From the NCBI RefSeq assembly GCF_001418105.1, contig NZ_LIQI01000022.1, positions 744,001-808,000 of the forward strand: a DNA stretch of 64,000 nt, read 5' to 3'. Shown here in pieces: positions 62,127-64,000 of the stretch. A model generated the notes under the pieces. The model worked only from the letters and a program-made list of their open reading frames with translations. It was not told where the DNA came from and ran no database searches. How positions within the stretch are numbered: position 1 is the stretch's first letter; every line of letters begins with the position of its first letter. The DNA comes from Lacinutrix himadriensis. GTDB taxonomy: Bacteria; Bacteroidota; Bacteroidia; Flavobacteriales; Flavobacteriaceae. The translations under genes and the position numbers were made by a program.

Positions 62127-63461
62127 TTACACCTTTTGTGAAAGTGGTAAAAATTCTTTTCTAAATTTTATTATTAATGGTAATCCTCTAGCGATAATCC
62201 AAAGGGTGAAAGCAATAAAAATACCGTATAATTTGTAGTCTAAAGCATCTAACCAAAACAGGATTGGAACAAAAACGACAAAAGTAGAAAAGAGTAGTAC
62301 GTTTCTAAGGATTTTCATTTTGCCTAAACCTTTAAAGATGCCATCAAAAATAAAAGCTAAAGCACAAAGCGGTTGCATGAGTAATACGATCCAGAATATG
62401 TTGTAAAATTCTTCTAAAACTTGAGGCTCTTTAGTGAAGATGGTTCCTAAAGGATAATATAAAATCGCGCCTAATATTGCAATAGTGATTCCTAGAACAA
62501 TGCCGTATTTAATTAATTTATTACTTAATAGTATTAAGTTTTTATATTCTTTTCCTCCTATTAATTTTCCCGATAAAATATTTCCAGCACTAGCATAGCC
62601 ATCAATTATAAATGCGCCAAGAAACCATAGGTTTATAGCAATAGTGTATGCTGCAATGTAGTTTTTTCCATAGCTTGTAGAAAAAGCACTTGCAAAATAT
62701 AAGGTGACATTTAAGGCTAGTGTGCGGACAAACAAATTAAGAATCATTATAATAAAACGTTTAATTTCCGGATTAAAAGGAAAACTAAAACGCAGCGGAA
62801 TATTGGTTTTTGTTAGTAGATAATATGCAGAAAAAATAGCCATTAAAAACTGCGCGATAACACTTGCATAGGCAGCACCTTTAATGTGCATAGCAGGAAT
62901 ATATCCTTCGATTCCGTACACCAAAATGAAATCTAAAATAATGTTTGCAGAGGCACCAATAATAGCAATTAGCATTGGGTGATAGGTGTTCTGTAAACCT
63001 CTAAAGGTTCCGAAAACCGCAATGGTAAATAACGTAAAAGGGAATCCGAAAACGCGAATTTTATAGTAATCTACGCTATAGTCTAGAATTAATCCAGAAG
63101 CATTATACAGTTTAAAAATACTTTGCGCAAAAGGATAGGTGCTAATAATTATTAAAATACTTAGGGAAGTAATAATAAAGATCGCTTGTGCAGGCAGGTT
63201 TTTAACCGCATCTACATTATCTGCACCAACATATTGTGAGACGATGGAAGATATAGCACTTCTTGTTTGTCCTAAAACCCAAATAAGCATAGATATAAAA
63301 GCACCAACAATACCAACAGCAGCTAAAGACTCGGTAGCGTTTATATGTATATTACCAACAATAGCAGTATCTGTTAAAGATAAAATAGGTTCTGAAACGC
63401 CAGCAATTAATGCAGGAATTGCAAGTTTATTTATTTGTTTCAGACTTATTTTGGTTGACAA
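62127..63461 (-). CDS. MATE family efflux transporter
   Basis: 444 residues, about 12 membrane segments. The MATE pattern is visible in both halves: LIAGVSEPILSLTDTAIVGN at the start and DGYASAGNILSGKLIGGKEY. Extrudes cationic drugs or metabolites with Na+ or H+ entry. DinF-like branch (FRGLQNTYHPMLIAI). Two small membrane ORFs follow on the same strand. It is divergent from a universal stress protein gene. Confidence 0.92.
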   Translation of the reverse strand: MSTKISLKQINKLAIPALIAGVSEPILSLTDTAIVGNIHINATESLAAVGIVGAFISMLIWVLGQTRSAISSIVSQYVGADNVDAVKNLPAQAIFIITSLSILIIISTYPFAQSIFKLYNASGLILDYSVDYYKIRVFGFPFTLFTIAVFGTFRGLQNTYHPMLIAIIGASANIILDFILVYGIEGYIPAMHIKGAAYASVIAQFLMAIFSAYYLLTKTNIPLRFSFPFNPEIKRFIIMILNLFVRTLALNVTLYFASAFSTSYGKNYIAAYTIAINLWFLGAFIIDGYASAGNILSGKLIGGKEYKNLILLSNKLIKYGIVLGITIAILGAILYYPLGTIFTKEPQVLEEFYNIFWIVLLMQPLCALAFIFDGIFKGLGKMKILRNVLLFSTFVVFVPILFWLDALDYKLYGIFIAFTLWIIARGLPLIIKFRKEFLPLSQKV

Positions 63462-63518
63462 AAGTTTAAATTTTTATTTAAGAAAGGGTAAAGGTCGCAA
63501 CTATTATTATAAAATCTG

Positions 63519-63526
63519 TATTTTTG
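63519..63526 (+). promoter_or_regulatory. -7 promoter element for the right-edge Usp gene
   Basis: TATTTTTG fits TAnnTTTG, 18 bases upstream of the ATG. No clear -33 TTG. Confidence 0.4.
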
Positions 63527-63544
63527 CATTCTAAATAATAAGTA

Positions 63545-64000
63545 ATGAAAAATATTCTAGTTCCTATTGGTGCATCTCAAAATGCAAAAAACACTTTGCA
63601 ATACGCTATAGATTTTGCGCAAGTTATGCAAGCAGATGTTTATGTTTTCAGATCCTTTAGTTTAGCTCCAAAAGCAGGAACAATAATAAATGTAGATAGT
63701 ATTGTTGCTAGAGAGCAGGTTGCAAATGTGAAAGAAGTTGTTGGTCAAGTAGACACCAAAAATGTAACCGTAAAAATAATATCTGCAAAAGGAGGAGTTG
63801 TAGATAGTATAGAGACGATAAATAAAGAATTAGGAATAGATTTAATAATTGTAGGACAGCGACCTAATGATTTACAAGAAAGTTATTTTTTAGGAAGAAC
63901 ACCAGGAAGCATTGTGAAAAAGACAGATATTCCTGTATTAGTTATACCAGAAGGATATGTTTATAAACCGATTACAAAGATTTTAACAGCAATAAAATCT
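63545..64000 (+). CDS. Universal stress protein, partial (cut by the window edge)
   Basis: 152 codons from ATG 63545 (MKNILVPIGASQNAKNTLQY), open to the right edge. The first Usp domain is complete: IDLIIVGQRPNDLQESYFLG and RTPGSIVKKTDIPVLVIPEG, resembling the ATP-binding G-x2-G-x9-G pattern but altered. The sequence goes on with YKPITKILTAIKS, the start of a second domain, so this is likely a two-domain protein like the one at 15195. Divergent from the MATE gene. Confidence 0.85.
   Translation, partial: MKNILVPIGASQNAKNTLQYAIDFAQVMQADVYVFRSFSLAPKAGTIINVDSIVAREQVANVKEVVGQVDTKNVTVKIISAKGGVVDSIETINKELGIDLIIVGQRPNDLQESYFLGRTPGSIVKKTDIPVLVIPEGYVYKPITKILTAIKS

Overview
The window is a chromosomal segment of a low-GC member of the Bacteroidota, almost certainly a marine-type Flavobacteriaceae. 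The evidence is AT-rich coding and spacer DNA, type IX secretion (T9SS type A) C-terminal sorting domains, SpII lipoproteins with short Lys-rich leaders, Bacteroidota promoter elements of the TAnnTTTG type, a tRNA gene without encoded CCA, and gene neighbourhoods typical of the family (pdxA-yceD-rpmF-fabH-accB-accC, tdk-alr, rbfA with a LolC/E-like permease). No prophage, integrase, transposase, CRISPR array or plasmid function was seen. Most of the content is housekeeping.

Layout. 0.3-3.3 kb: a tandem duplication of a secreted leucine-rich-repeat gene with its leader and terminator. 3.3-8.4 kb: rpiB, a zinc-type CDF exporter, elaA, an OmpA-domain protein, a C-terminal processing protease and rnpA. 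8.5-16 kb: M1 and S8 lipoprotein peptidases, an MBL hydrolase, and a Usp-SulP operon. 16-24.3 kb: a CPA antiporter, lepA, an outer-membrane beta-barrel protein, a 124-bp tandem repeat array and a TolB-like propeller lipoprotein whose 3' end seeds that array. 24.3-30.2 kb: M28 peptidase, a lipoprotein, dusB, a repeat-rich spacer, the permease, rbfA, a methylmalonyl-CoA epimerase and a tRNA-CAU. 30.3-36.2 kb: a PID-CTERM mini-protein, ribE and the pdxA-to-accC cluster (vitamin and fatty-acid initiation genes). 36.5-42 kb: FAD oxidoreductase-mtgA-GreA-like operon, a SHOCT-type secreted protein, and an ABC ATPase with two unknown membrane proteins. 42-48 kb: prolyl oligopeptidase, a T9SS FG-GAP protein and a diheme cytochrome. 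48-64 kb: asd, mscL, alr, tdk, rsmI, hopJ-like, UDG-like, AhpD-like, OsmC, recJ, an MFS exporter, nrtS, lpxH, queD, a 2OG oxygenase, MATE with two tiny membrane ORFs, and a universal stress protein cut by the right edge.

The strongest unexpected signals are: (i) seven one-base losses in short homopolymers that break six conserved genes (two in lepA), more consistent with sequence errors than decay; (ii) the 124-bp array, in which each 62-bp half-unit re-encodes a degenerate copy of the adjacent gene's last ten or so codons plus stop; (iii) a dispersed 53-bp element in three spacers, each copy followed by a hairpin of unrelated sequence; (iv) a base-paired leader with covariation in front of both LRR genes; (v) a MITE-like 159-bp element. 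I did not find a convincing new multi-gene system. The least explained gene group is the ABC ATPase plus two membrane proteins at 39.6-41.9 kb.
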